DNA from: Actinernus sp. WN-2022
Lineage: Eukaryota; Cnidaria; Anthozoa; Actiniaria; Actinernidae
Length of the DNA: 64,000 nucleotides
Direction of reading: 5' to 3'
NCBI GenBank assembly: GCA_030867875.1
Contig: JAOWCC010000064.1
Location: 35,734,802-35,798,801 of the forward strand
The notes under the pieces were generated by a model. That model searched no databases, was not told where the DNA came from, and saw only the letters and a list, made by a program, of their open reading frames with translations. A program made the translations under genes and the position numbers. Of the stretch, positions 9,410 to 19,692 are shown piece by piece; within the stretch, counting starts at the first letter, position 1, and each line of letters opens with the position of its first letter.

Positions 9410-9480
9410 ATTTAGAACATGGTCACACCCACTCGACCAATCAGCGTTCCCCATTTCAGCTGTCTAAATCCCATAGTTAA

Positions 9481-9578
9481 GTAATTAGTATTCTCTACAT
9501 AGAAAATACTAATAAGGCTATGAAACAATAGAAAACAATAGCCTTATTAGTATTCTCTATATAGAGAATACTAATTAC
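9481..9578. repeat. foldback repeat
   Basis: GTAATTAGTATTCTCTA at the left is mirrored by GAGAATACTAATTAC at the right, and AATAAGGCTAT by ATAGCCTTATT around the centre. A compact, almost fully palindromic element. Confidence 0.65.
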
Positions 9579-9688
9579 TCCCCTAGTCAAGACCTTGTAT
9601 ATTATTTCGAAATGTTCAGAGTTTCTTACAGTTATAGTTGCCAATAATTTCAGAAAAAATGTCTCGTGGTGTGACCAAATTCTAAGAC

Positions 9689-9834
9689 GGTTAGATAATG
9701 AACACTCGAGTTCTATATGATGTAGAGTGCCTCGCATTTTAGATAGAAAACCATTCACGCTAGCGCGCTCGTGGTTTTCTATCAAAATGCTCGGCACTCT
9801 AAATCACATAGAATTCTCGTGCCATTATCTAACC
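9689..9834. mobile_element. palindromic MITE with GGTTAGATAATG ends
   Basis: Arms of about 70 bp are inverted: GGTTAGATAATG, TTCTATATGATGTAGAGTGCC, then GATAGAAAACCA, mirrored on the right and meeting at a GCTAGCGCGC centre. No coding capacity. Confidence 0.75.
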
Positions 9835-9835
9835 C

Positions 9836-10256
9836 ACTGACGTTTTATTCATCAGTGTTGTATCGGGATATATAGGCCCATCATGTGATGATTATTGGCT
9901 CACTTGATTGGCTGACTGCATCATTGACTATATCTCATATAGACACTGATGTTTTATTCATCAGTGTTGTATCGGGATATATAGGCCCATCATGTGATGA
10001 TTATTGGCTCACTTGATTGGCTGACTGCATCATTGACTATATCTCATATAGACACTGATGTTTTATTCATCAGTGTTGTATCGGGATATATAGGCCCATC
10101 ATGTGATGATTATTGGCTCACATGATTGACTGACTGCCTCATTGACTATATCTCATATAGACACTGATGTTTTATTCATCAGTGTTGTATTGGGATATAT
10201 AGGCCCATCATGTGATGATTATTGGCTCACATGATTGGCTGACTGCCTCATTGACT
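9836..10256. repeat. tandem array, four ~109-bp units
   Basis: Units start near 9837, 9947, 10056 and 10164. Each contains a TTTTATTCATCAGTGTTG block, GGGATATATAGGCCCATCA, and ATTGGCTCAC followed by GATTGGCTGAC, i.e. two inverted CCAAT boxes. Copies 1 and 2 are nearly identical and copies 3 and 4 share variants (CACATGATTG, TGCCTC), so the array grew by pairwise duplication. Confidence 0.85.
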
Positions 10257-10899
10257 ATTAATGAGTTTTAGAAGGACTGTTACACTCTCAAATACGTTAA
10301 GGCCTGGGTCAAGACAAAAATGCGGCTAACATTGATTACTGATCTCTGTTATGAAATTAGTTTTAAGCGAATCTTTACCAAATTGCACATACTGAACATA
10401 ACTCGTGAACCTTAATTTAAAGTGAAAACCAGGAGCGTACATCTCCCAGATTAGGTCTGTCCAACAGCAGAAGAGATGATGTAGCTTTGTGTTTCCCGCG
10501 AGAAGAAACAAAGGCCGTCACTTTTAACCAATCAGGATGCACTGAAAAATTGTAATTAACACGGTTCAAACTGCTAAAAATACTAAAGCGCAAGGGAACA
10601 AAAGACAACGTAATCGCATACCAGAACTTCGCGACTATAAAAGCCACATCGTCTACTGTGCTGTGGGCGCTACCCATCGCCGCATAGGTACGGCTCCTGG
10701 TAATAGGCTCCTGTGAAAACTGCAGTCATGTCTCGTGACCTTTCCTCGTGTAGTATTTATTTATATACTCTCTTTCATAATTATTCGCAAAGTTTACTTG
10801 AATGTTTTTCTTGAACTGTATCCTGTACTGTTTAATATGTATACCTATGTCCAATTTTATAACCTTCTCGTACACCTTATTTTACCGACCATTTTCATC
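10257..10899. other. no gene recognised
   Basis: No supported exon is seen. A TATA-like ACTATAAAAG at about 10632 is not followed by a convincing reading frame. Confidence 0.35.
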
Positions 10900-11179
10900 T
10901 TAAAGGCCCTGTGTCACGGTGATGGACACACCTTTATGTTCCAGGCGGTAACAATATTATTTTTAGTGATTTTCATATAAACTGATGACCCCAGAACACG
11001 TGTGAAATGGTTGAAATCAAAGTAAATGTGCAAATATGACTAACAAACTGTGCGTAGATCTAGTCTTCAAGGAACTGATATCAGATTTCCTTTCAATAAA
11101 ACAATGTTTGAAGCCAATGAACAGCCACCAATCGAACCCGATTCCAGACATGCGCAAAGCAATGACACAGGGCCTTTAA
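10900..11179. mobile_element. MITE with TTAAAGGCCCTGTGTCA ends (copy 1)
   Basis: TTAAAGGCCCTGTGTCA at the left is mirrored by TGACACAGGGCCTTTAA at the right. A second copy at 27334-27607 shares the interior blocks GCAAATATGACTAACAAAC, TCTTCAAGGAAC and CCAATCGAAC. The outer TTAA may be the target duplication. No transposase. Confidence 0.75.
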
Positions 11180-12431
11180 TATACTTAGTAAGTGCTACCT
11201 GCTAGATTAGTCTTCTCACTATTCAGTTAGCCTGTACCATAATTTTTGAATCATTCCTCTCTTTGTTTGATTAAATTTTGTATTTAATATTTAGAGGTAC
11301 GAAATAAAAAGTTGTTGTTGTTGTGAACGGTCAACTGCAAATGCCTGGGGCAATGAAGACAATTCCTTTAAGAACCGTTTTGGTTTTAAAATATTGCATG
11401 GAAACTTGGAGACACACATACATCTGCCCTCACACAATGACTTTTGTATTGCCGGTAAGGAGAAAACCGCTGATCAATAAATCGAGTACAGATCACGTGA
11501 ACTGTTTTGCTCAGCCATTGTAACTGAGGTTGTTTACTTCGTAGTCTAATAAATTGTAATGTTATTGATAAAGAGGTCAGTTAGAAATTATTTTGTAGTC
11601 GTTTCACTGCAGAGTGATTAGACTACAAGTGAAAATTATCGTTTTAGCCTCACTTTCATGTCAAAACCAAGCCCGGCCTAATTTGTATGCAACCATTTCA
11701 GGGCCCGCGGAGCATGGCCTTGAATGGGAGAGGTGGGTTCTTTTGAGCGAGTTTTCTAGGGGGTTCGGGAGCATGCCCCCGAGAAAATTTGAAATTTAGG
11801 TCTTCTGAAATGGAAATGCATCTAAAACTGCCAAGCGTGATAAACATTATAAATTTTTACCGACCTCAAACTCCCATGCATATGATTGTTTTTGACCTGG
11901 CTGTACGGCTGGGGAGAGAGGAGTGAGTGACGAAGGAGACTAGGTTTGTCCAACCTTGCTCCAGATAATGATGGAATATATATTGTCAGTTTGATTATCA
12001 TTTCAGCGCAGTGCCACTGTAAACACAAGAAGCCCAAGTGAGCTTGCTACCTAGTGAGAAAACTTGACATCATACTATCGCATGGACAGCACACGCATAC
12101 ACCTTGATTATTACGAAATAAGCAAACAATCTAAGCGCTCGAAAAGCTTCCCGATAATCGACTGACCAATCATTACACTCAGTTTTCAAGATTAATATAC
12201 TCGGAATTTCCAGACATTATTGAAGAGATTCCGATGTTTAACCAACATACACAATCTGCATATGTGACCACAGGGAACCCAAGTGGGAAACCCAAATACA
12301 CTCAACCAGTAGCCTGACGAAGTTCGCGCCGAAATTCCGGCACTTTACGCTGGTCAAAAAGCAATTACCAGCATGTGAAAGAATGGCTTTTCCTGAAAGA
12401 ATTCATATTAAAAGTTAAAACTAAATTACAA
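11180..12431. other. no gene recognised
   Basis: No exon can be supported. An acceptor-like TGTGTTTACAG on the minus strand near 12016 was considered as the missing terminal exon of peptide copy C, but the following sequence lacks the C-G-RKRDQ signature. Confidence 0.35.
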
Positions 12432-12571
12432 GAATAGACCAGTTTACGGTTCATGCGCAGTTGTACAAATCCTTAGTTTATTTGGCGGGCAGGCAGATGT
12501 TAGATAATGTGGCTCGCCAGTTGAAACAAAAGACTTGAACAACTGCGCATGAACCATAAACTGGTCTATTC
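12432..12571. mobile_element. MITE with TTCATGCGCAGTTG arms (copy 1)
   Basis: GAATAGACCAGTTTACGG plus TTCATGCGCAGTTG is mirrored by CAACTGCGCATGAACC and ATAAACTGGTCTATTCC. A second copy at 53737-53862 is inserted in the minus-strand LINE. Interior blocks TTTATTTGGCG and CCAGTTGAAACAAAAGACTTG are shared. About 140 bp. Confidence 0.8.
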
Positions 12572-12910
12572 CAAACTTTGCCTACACAAGCAGCTACTGA
12601 TCAATACATAGACACACTGCGAACACGGGTACACATACACACACACACTACCGCCAAAAGACTCCTGATCTACCATACCGATAAAGATGGTTCATGCACC
12701 TGGTGCCCTTAAACAATAGATTCCTCGTTAGCTTCTTTTGTTGGGGCACCAACATGGCCGCCATGCCCTTTGTCATTTGAATCTCTGGGGATTGAGTGAA
12801 AGCCAGCAATACTATTTTAAAGAGCTCAAATCTATTGTTATGGTCATTAGCATTGAATTCAACGCATGGAAAGGCCGGACTTTACACGTTAAGTTATCTA
12901 CTGTGCCTAC

Positions 12911-13043
12911 CTTATGGCAAGAATATGGCTTTCCATTGCAAGTACACTCACGTGCAGCAACAACACGATCTCCATCTGTCCAAACCACTGCACTTAGAAG
13001 AACAACGTACAGCACCAATGAAACAGGTAGTGGCAAGATTCAT
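12911..13043 (-). pseudogene. peptide copy C, frameshifted exon 1
   Basis: The conserved start ATGAATCTTGCC is at 13043 (minus). The downstream signal peptide (LSAVVWTDG) and a C-x-C-x7-C module (CTCNGKPYSC) are intact, but in a different frame: an extra base within GCTGTACGTTGTTC separates start and module. The exon ends at AAG|GTAGGC. No in-frame ATG rescues the module, since a TGA lies just upstream in that frame. The TATA (13144-13156) and TCGATCATTGTTAGTTC blocks are still conserved. A recently broken or still-transcribed pseudogene is most likely. Confidence 0.7.
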
Positions 13044-13289
13044 CACGCACTTCACACTCAATGATGGACGATTGATCTTTAGTTAGTCTGTTGCTCTTCT
13101 ATCAGGACTCAAGAACTAACAATGATCGAAACTATCGTATCTGTTATTTTATAGTCACATTTCCTAGAATTTAAATAACAATAGCGATAAGTTTCCTTTA
13201 AAGAAAATGGCCATCATAGAAAAAGGATTTCCAAGCTATCCCATTGCATGCAGAAGCACCTGCCTCCAGTAATACTCTGATTACTAACC

Positions 13290-13370
13290 CTAAGTTTCTG
13301 TCCAAACAACTGCACTTAGTTGAGCTGGAACAACCGCTCCAAGGACAACAGATAGTGGCAAGATAATCAT
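13290..13370 (-). pseudogene. peptide copy D, signal peptide followed by stop
   Basis: The minus-strand ATG at 13370 opens a signal-peptide-like sequence retaining LSAVVWT, then a TAG at 13292-13290 stops it before any cysteine module. A TATA box (13512-13522) and the CAAGTGGCTCTTAAATC block (13546-13570) are upstream. It is a more degraded tandem neighbour of copy C with its promoter still recognisable. Confidence 0.65.
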
Positions 13371-13570
13371 TATAATTATAATCATTACGCACTCAAAAGT
13401 CAACGATATGGCTGATGATTGGTCTTTAAGTATGTGTGTAATTTATTTGGACTAAAGAACCAATAATCGTCGAAATCCTTTCGAATTCATATTCATCAGA
13501 ATTTGAGTATGAAATTTTATAGAAAAATATCGATCTATCAAGATTCAAGTGGCTCTTAAATCTATTGAGT

Positions 13571-14091
13571 TATTTAATTACGAAAATTCACTTTACTGTG
13601 CGATGTGAATAGACCTAATTCGCTTCTCTCCATTTTGTCCGAATATAGATTATGTGACATCTATAGACTAGTAGTGCGAAACAAGTAGCTTCTTAAAGGA
13701 GGCGATAGACGTGCAAATCTTGAGGTTTGATGGAAGGGTTAGCGAATTTCACAAAATCGCAATGCGATTAAAATAACAATTTTTAAACGTTTAAGTTTTA
13801 CATAAGTCAGGTTTGTAGTCAGTACAAGCGGAGGAATTTCTAGTTAATCTCAGATTGAAACTGGAGCCAATAAGACTTGAACGAGAACTAAACACATTAC
13901 AAAACGAACTAAACGAAGATAGAGCATGTCCACGCGAGTTTCTTCATTCGAACGAATTTTGCTTCAGAACTAGTCCACCAAATTCGCCTTTTACCAGATC
14001 GAAGCTCAAGCAATTTGAAATGCTATTGTCTTGTACTCGACACTGATTGGTTCAAATAACTATAAGCTGGAATGTTTTATTTTCGTTCTGT
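13571..14091. other. no gene recognised
   Basis: No supported exon, repeat or site is seen in this AT-rich stretch, apart from a single ATTGGTTC near 14046 that leads into the following array. Confidence 0.35.
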
Positions 14092-14207
14092 AATGTGATT
14101 GGTTCTCGTTGTCTAAGTGCAATGTGATTGGTTCTCGTTGTCTAAGTGCAATGTGATTGGTTCTCGTTGTCTAAGTGCAATGTGATTGGTTCTCGGTGTC
14201 TAAGTGG
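14092..14207. repeat. tandem CCAAT-box array, 4 x 29 bp
   Basis: Four copies of AATGTGATTGGTTCTCGTTG plus TCTAAGTGC start at 14092, 14121, 14150 and 14179; only the last differs (CTCGGTG). Each holds one ATTGG (inverted CCAAT). This could be an expanded NF-Y-type site cluster or a simple minisatellite. Confidence 0.85.
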
Positions 14208-15027
14208 CCCCGGTTACAGTAGTCGCACTGTCGATATCGATGTCGATATCACGGCACAGCTTAAGGCGATATTTACAGAAAAAATACAAGTTCCATGTAT
14301 TTGAACCAGTACGAGATAGGAGGTAAATTAAACTTGAGTAGTCTACTCCTGTAGTAAAGGTCTCTATAACTTCACAGGGCGTAACAATGAACTTCTAAAG
14401 ATGCGCGGCGCTGAACTCGCTCAACGAGTGTTACGTTACGCGAACTAGACTGCATGACGCAACCTTAGCTACCATAACACACGAGGGTTGGGAGCGAGCT
14501 ACTGATTGGTAAAGAAGTACGGCGTTACTCGATACCAAGGTGTTTTAGTAAATGATGTAAGTTTATCAGTGAAAACTCACTCCTCAGTCGCGTTTTTTGG
14601 GGCAGGGGGTAATATTCTATTACTCATTTCATTAACACTAGTAGTAATTTCCATTACAGCACTAATGGCAACTAAACTAATAATGGGACTGTTCTATCAA
14701 ATGTCAACACATTTGGTCAAGCTCGAATATCAGATATAGAGGATATTACATAGCCGCGCGGAGATACGGATTTTATCTTCGAGCCGGTTGATGAAATATC
14801 TTACGAGTGAGCGCAGCGATAATCGATAATTATATATTAAAGCCTGTTCTCCGTCCGAAGTAATTGATATAAATTTGACCATTTTCACTTTTGATAGTCT
14901 TACTTTGTCTTGGACGTTTTGGACACCGGCCAGCGCATATTTACCCTACCCCACCACCCCTAATTTACAAAGTGTGCGCAACCCTTTATTTTAGATTTAC
15001 AGCTATTTTAATAAGGTTTTCCCGCTC
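14208..15027. other. no gene recognised
   Basis: A short palindromic GATATCGA/TCGATATC tract lies at 14230-14252. No exon with credible homology is seen. Confidence 0.35.
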
Positions 15028-15210
15028 AAGCGACAAGCGATATTGCCAGACCGAAATGGATTGTGGCTATAACTGTCCAGCTTTGCGAAACGGGTAAACT
15101 ACGGTGTAAAACTCGCAGGACCATTATTTTTTTCAACCAAGCACGAACAAATTCACTTTCTGCTACAACCACAATCCATTTCTGTGTGAGAATGTCGCTT
15201 GTCGTTTGTC
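15028..15210. mobile_element. palindromic MITE, CCAGACCGAAATGGATTGTGG family (copy 1)
   Basis: The left arm holds GACCGAAATGGATTGTGG and the right arm ACCACAATCCATTTC, with GACAAGCGA/TCGCTTGTC at the ends. The copy at 21211-21431 has the same arms and interior (ATAACTGTCCAGC, GCGAAACGG, AAACTACGGTG). It occupies the place where a peptide exon would lie downstream of the orphan promoter at 15265. Confidence 0.75.
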
Positions 15211-15254
15211 ATCAGTGCCGTTTGTAATGGTCGAAATCCTTCTGAATCCTATTC

Positions 15255-15326
15255 AACAGAATTTAGTATGAAATTTTATAGCAAAGTATCGATCGTATCA
15301 ATATTTAAGTGGCTCTTAAAACTAAT
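15255..15326 (-). promoter_or_regulatory. orphan promoter cassette of the peptide family
   Basis: TTTAAGTGGCTCTTAAAACTAATG (15303-15326) and a TATA-like CTATAAAATTTC (minus, about 15268-15281) match the promoters of copies A, B and D. No signal-peptide exon follows on the minus strand; a palindromic MITE lies there instead. It marks a fifth, decapitated member of the cluster. Confidence 0.55.
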
Positions 15327-15329
15327 GAC

Positions 15330-16720
15330 TTAATTGATTATGGGAAAATTTACCTCAACATATATTCAATAACACAAGTGAAACAGGATCGTCGATCAAT
15401 TAATGATGTAGAACGTACTTTCTACATTGATTTTGTAACGGACTTTGTAGTCAATAAATGTTTTTACAGATTTAAACTGTTGATCGAAATCCAACAACCA
15501 TTTTGCCGCGCAGGTGTTGATCTGAGGCCTTCGGATGTTTCATCGCATGTTTAGATAGCTTTACTTGAAACTTTGACGAATTCTTTCCACGTTTAAATTG
15601 AAAAAGACAATCTAAAAATGGCGCGAATTCAGTTTTTGCTTTTCACTCAATCCTAGTGCCATGCCGTATACGGCCAGATAACCAATAATTCTTGTAGAAT
15701 TATTAGGTCACCTATTAGAATTAATTACAATTTTCTTCAGAGCGCTTTGACGAAGCGTGTCCGAGTACAAAGGTTTGTATGGGGACTGAGTAACCACGCC
15801 AGGAACTAAGAAGGCGCACTAAGCTTTCTTTGCCCAAATACGTCTAGACACATTATGCGTCAAGCACGTTGCATGGCACTACCCAACACACGCTATGACG
15901 TAGCTAGCGTCTAATACGCATGCTCACATCTTATTACCGGTAGAGTGGCAACCATGTACAGCTGTTTCGTCCTTGTTAGGACTCATCAGCATGGCATAGC
16001 CCTCAAGACCGTCAAGCCTCACTTTAGATCATAGGCCTCAGAATCTGGTTACTCTAACGGCGAGCTCGAAAGCTGCTTTAAACCCCAGCCACCACGCTAA
16101 CACGTGTGGGAGCTAGAGATGTGAACAAGCGCTATAGTATAAAAACGGCCAAGATTGTCTTGCTTTTCTGTAGCCCATACCTATAACATTTATTGCCGTA
16201 CAAGTGCCACACCCCCACCCCCATCCCCCACCCCCGGAGGGTCAGTGGTGTTCCACTGATTTATTATTCACTAAGGTTGTAGGAGTATCACAATGAGATA
16301 ATAATTTACTTCTTTTGCTTAATTGAAATTAGAATTAATGTTAAAGGTAATGACTGCTCGTTACTCACTATCTTTTCCTTGGAACTGAATTTTATTTTAT
16401 CTGCAGTATATTTATTCAGACCACTTAGTTGTTTTGCGTTTACACTGATGCACTTATTGCTTGTACAATCTCTGCCTTCTACGTACTATACGTTCCCACA
16501 GTTTACAAAGTTTGATGAGGCGTGTAGGGTGGGGAAAGAGAAAATATATCCATGTTTCTTCTCTCCCCAGTCTTTATCCTCTCTTGACCAGAGGTAGCCC
16601 AGTTACGAGGAGGCTAAACATTAGCACATAAAGAAACGTCCTTGATTTGTTCATCCATTGGTCTGGTCCAGTCAGTGGTTCCGGGTGGTCCATTGGTTCA
16701 GTCTTCAGTCCTTCCGTATT
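15330..16720. other. no gene recognised
   Basis: No credible exon. A CCCCCACCC-type tract lies at 16208-16240. The remainder shows no repeat shared with other parts of the window that I could detect. Confidence 0.35.
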
Positions 16721-16722
16721 CG

Positions 16723-17109
16723 TTAACTGCAGTTAAGCTCCCTTGCTGACCTACAAATAGCAGATACTGCTCTTTTGATCACAAAATCACTTCTCTGTTT
16801 AAAAAAAGCAGAAAGAACCGTTAAAAAAATATCTAACGTAATAATCTGTCCGGGCAGGGGATAATTACTAGTGGAGTCCACCTCTCTTACTTTATTTGGT
16901 ATCATCAGTTAAGAAGTATCGCTATATTTAGCGCTCAAAATATATAAAGGAGATATGGAGTACATTTGCGTTAATAAAAAGAGGAACTGCATGATCTCTT
17001 GACTTTGCAAAGTACTGATTAATCGTAAAGCTTGTTTTTGGAGTATTAAGAGTTTATTTAAATGAGTTTTAGAGGCAGACCCCAAGCACATACACCATAC
17101 CCTGTTCAA
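16723..17109 (-). pseudogene. LINE reverse-transcriptase C-terminal relic
   Basis: Minus-strand frames encode the post-RT region typical of CR1/jockey LINEs: VWCMCLGSASKTHLNK, then LLILQKQALRLI, then ISPLYI and further frames to 16723. The usual context is W-G-x-A-x(5)-L-x(2)-LQ-x(2)-ALR. Frameshifts and stops break it. No catalytic RT motif remains in this fragment. Confidence 0.6.
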
Positions 17110-17289
17110 GATCTGTCGATGTGAAAATGGATACCCTGTCTAAGACCAGAAACTCGAAAAACCATACCCTGTCCAGCGGATCATCCTCGTATAGTCCATA
17201 TATGGGAGTACCCCGCGGGCTTGTAGCCCAGTGAAGTTCACATTTATTTGGATTAATGTCTATGAACAGATGTATACGACTCCAAATAA

Positions 17290-17335
17290 AATCTATCTAT
17301 CTATCGGTCTAGTATCTATCTATCTGTCTAAAATC
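17290..17335. repeat. (CTAT)n microsatellite
   Basis: Runs of CTAT with interruptions (CTATCTATCTATCGGTCTAG, CTATCTATCTGTC). Confidence 0.7.
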
Positions 17336-17844
17336 TCCCCGCTTGCTATGCGTAAACATGTCGAGCAAAGGCGGTTTTTCTAATGGTAAAACTCGAACGA
17401 AAACCGCTGCCCAAATGAAGTGTGCCATCTAGATCTGTGATTTTAGAGTGACATACTGCCGGCTTTGTTTAATTTCTAATAGATATGGATTCGAGGGAGA
17501 CTCTCTCACGGCGCCCCCCGCTAGTTCCCCCACCCACCCTTCCAAAAAATATTTTTTTTGTACTATCCCAGCGTGAAGTAAGAGGAGCATCAATTTTATT
17601 CCGAACTGTTTATACTATTTATGCTTTGTTCATGTTCGCTTTTGCACTTTGTTTTGCTTGGTTGAAGCGAAATAAACTTGTTATCCTTTGTTTTGTTATT
17701 CTCTAAAAATGTCCTCACTGAAAATGATGAAAACATTATAAGCGCCCACCTTCGAATAAGCGCCCACTCTCCAGGTCCCAAAATTAAATAAGCGCCCAGG
17801 GCGCTTATTCGAATAAGTATGGTATTTATTGTTGACTCCAGAAA

Positions 17845-18060
17845 GTAGCCTGGGAAAAAAATCCATACTGATGACGTAGCAGATAGCCGTTTCACGATGC
17901 ATAAATTAAATGCAAGCTCAGAAGACGAATGCGAACAACAGAGTTCTTTTCAAGGTATATAACTACCGAGGCTGCGCGTTTGCTTGGCAGTGGTCACCGT
18001 CACGAACAACCATGAAATTCAAGCCTATTTAGTGTGTCGGCTCGTTTGCTTCGTTCTTTC
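17845..18060 (+). repeat. left arm of ~200-bp inverted repeat
   Basis: This arm matches 18700-18915 in inverted orientation through the blocks ATCCATACTGATGACGTAGC, GATAGCCGTTTCACGATGC, TTCTTTTCAAGGTATATAAC and ACCATGAAATTCAAGCC. On the right arm the same sequence holds a minus-strand ATG frame with a membrane-like segment (AYLACFGAVGVSFALFF); the left copy is disrupted. The two arms may be inverted copies of a 5' exon of a small gene. Confidence 0.7.
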
Positions 18061-18229
18061 AGCGGCTCGGCCCGGTCAAGCGAACTTGTCCTACGACTGT
18101 CAAAACATAATAGTTATAAATTGTTTATAATTTCAAAAACTTCACGAAGCGCAGCAGGCCACTTTTCAAGCCAGCTCTTTTGCCAGGTCAGTAGCCGAAG
18201 AGGTAATTAAGGTAGCTATAGAATAAAAA

Positions 18230-18521
18230 AAGTAACGTCTGCTTACCCGAGCGCTTAATTAGTTTCCAATATGCAAGCATGACGTCAGCACGTTTGTTTT
18301 ATTTTTCTGTCCAATCAAAGCCATTGTTAGAATTTTAGTGATTGGCGAGCCAGTGAACACTCTCCTATGATTGGTCAATGGCAAATGTATTGTCTGAATT
18401 CCTTTTAAATGTAACATTACGTCACTTTCCAGGATATGGAAGGTAAAATCTGATTTGTCCATAACACAATGAGGTGTGCATATTGGAAACTAATTAAGCG
18501 CTCGGGTAAGCAGACTTTACT
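18230..18521. mobile_element. MITE with TCTGCTTACCCGAGCGC arms
   Basis: GTCTGCTTACCCGAGCGC then TTAATTAGTTTCCAATATGC is mirrored by GCATATTGGAAACTAATTAA and GCGCTCGGGTAAGCAGAC. Terminal inverted repeats are about 45 bp. It lies between the arms of the larger inverted repeat. Confidence 0.8.
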
Positions 18522-18582
18522 TTTTTCTTCGAATTTATGAGTGAAAAAATACGTCTGCATAGCAGGCTAAGTGTGTGGAGGT

Positions 18583-18774
18583 TTATATGAAATTATAAAC
18601 AACTATTAATTTACAGTATCCTTTTTGATCACCGCTTACTTGTAAATGTTTTGACATTATGACATTTCGCTTTACTAGCCGCTGAAAGAACAAAGCAAAG
18701 GAGACACCAACAGCACCGAAACACGCTAAATAGGCTTGAATTTCATGGTTGTTCATGACGGTGACCACTGCCAA
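18583..18774 (-). CDS. possible small membrane protein exon
   Basis: Minus-strand frame from ATG at 18774. It begins MAVVTVMNNHEIQAYL, continues through a hydrophobic segment (CFGAVGVSFALFF) and then a basic stretch (QRLVKRN), reminiscent of a small single-pass protein. A donor-like CAA|GTAAGC follows the KHLQ codons near 18638, so the annotated frame end may be intronic. The inverted partial copy at 17985-18060 preserves the first about 18 codons. The family is not recognised; this could be a fragment of a repeat and not a gene. Confidence 0.35.
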   Translation of the reverse strand: MAVVTVMNNHEIQAYLACFGAVGVSFALFFQRLVKRNVIMSKHLQVSGDQKGYCKLIVVYNFI

Positions 18775-19286
18775 GCAAACGCGCAGCCTCGGTAGTTATA
18801 TACCTTGAAAAGAACTCTGTTGTTTGCATTCGTCTTCTGAGCATGCACTTATTAATTTATGCATCGTGAAACGGCTATCTGCTATGTCATCAGTATGGAA
18901 TTTTCTGCCTCGTTGCCCAGACGTCTCTTTAGCGAGAGGGGGAATCAGTGATCGGTTTCGGCAATTCTACTTTTTCACAAAAACCTAAATCCAGAAAGTA
19001 CGAAAGACAATAAAAATCAGTTTCTTGATTTCTGTTCTATACACGAACAGGAACACGACCGAAAAATATGTCACCTTTTTTGTGGATTTCACTGGCGTTC
19101 ATAAACTTGTAAATGGTAGGCTATCCAGAAATAATTGGAGAGTTCGTTCCGGCTACAGGTTTCAAGGAACAATCGGTCAGCCGGCAAGTTACAAAAGGCT
19201 GAATCAGTCGACGATCTAAACACTTCTAAAGGCTCTTATCCTAAAAAATAAAAGCTGTTATTTTTACCTAGAGACCTCTCAGGGGG

Positions 19287-19620
19287 TGTTTACATGATAC
19301 CGGAACGATTTCATTCCGGATAGAATTTCATTCCGGTATGAGTTCATGCAAGTCAGTGTAAGGAATGAGAATCAGACTGATGTAGAGCCCTCGCTATCGA
19401 AAACCAGCGTGAATACAAAAAGGGTAAACATGGCTAGAGTAAAAGACAAATACGCATGCGTTACCCGCCCCAGTCTGCTCGGTCAATTGATTTCGTTCCG
19501 GAACGAAAACATGATACCGGTACAGATCTCATACTGAAAAGAAAACTTTCGATCCGGTACAAGAACCGGAGTGAACTCATTCCAGAATGACTTCAGTTTC
19601 GTTCCGGTATCATGTAAACA
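19287..19620. mobile_element. MITE with TGTTTACATGATACCGGAAC ends
   Basis: The termini TGTTTACATGATACCGGAAC and GTTCCGGTATCATGTAAACA are perfect inverts. The interior contains many ATTCCGGAATGA-type palindromes, the same architecture as the GGGACAAGTCCC element at 8377. A further half-site GTTCCGGTATCATGTCTG lies at about 19675. Confidence 0.8.
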
Positions 19621-19692
19621 GATACGGAGCGACAAGGGGAACCGGAGTGATCGAACTCATTCCGGAATGAAACTCGTTCCGGTATCATGTCT

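Noticed and set aside
9836..10256. CRISPR-like repeat-spacer array
   Set aside because: Whole 109-bp units are repeated without unique spacers, and the context is eukaryotic.
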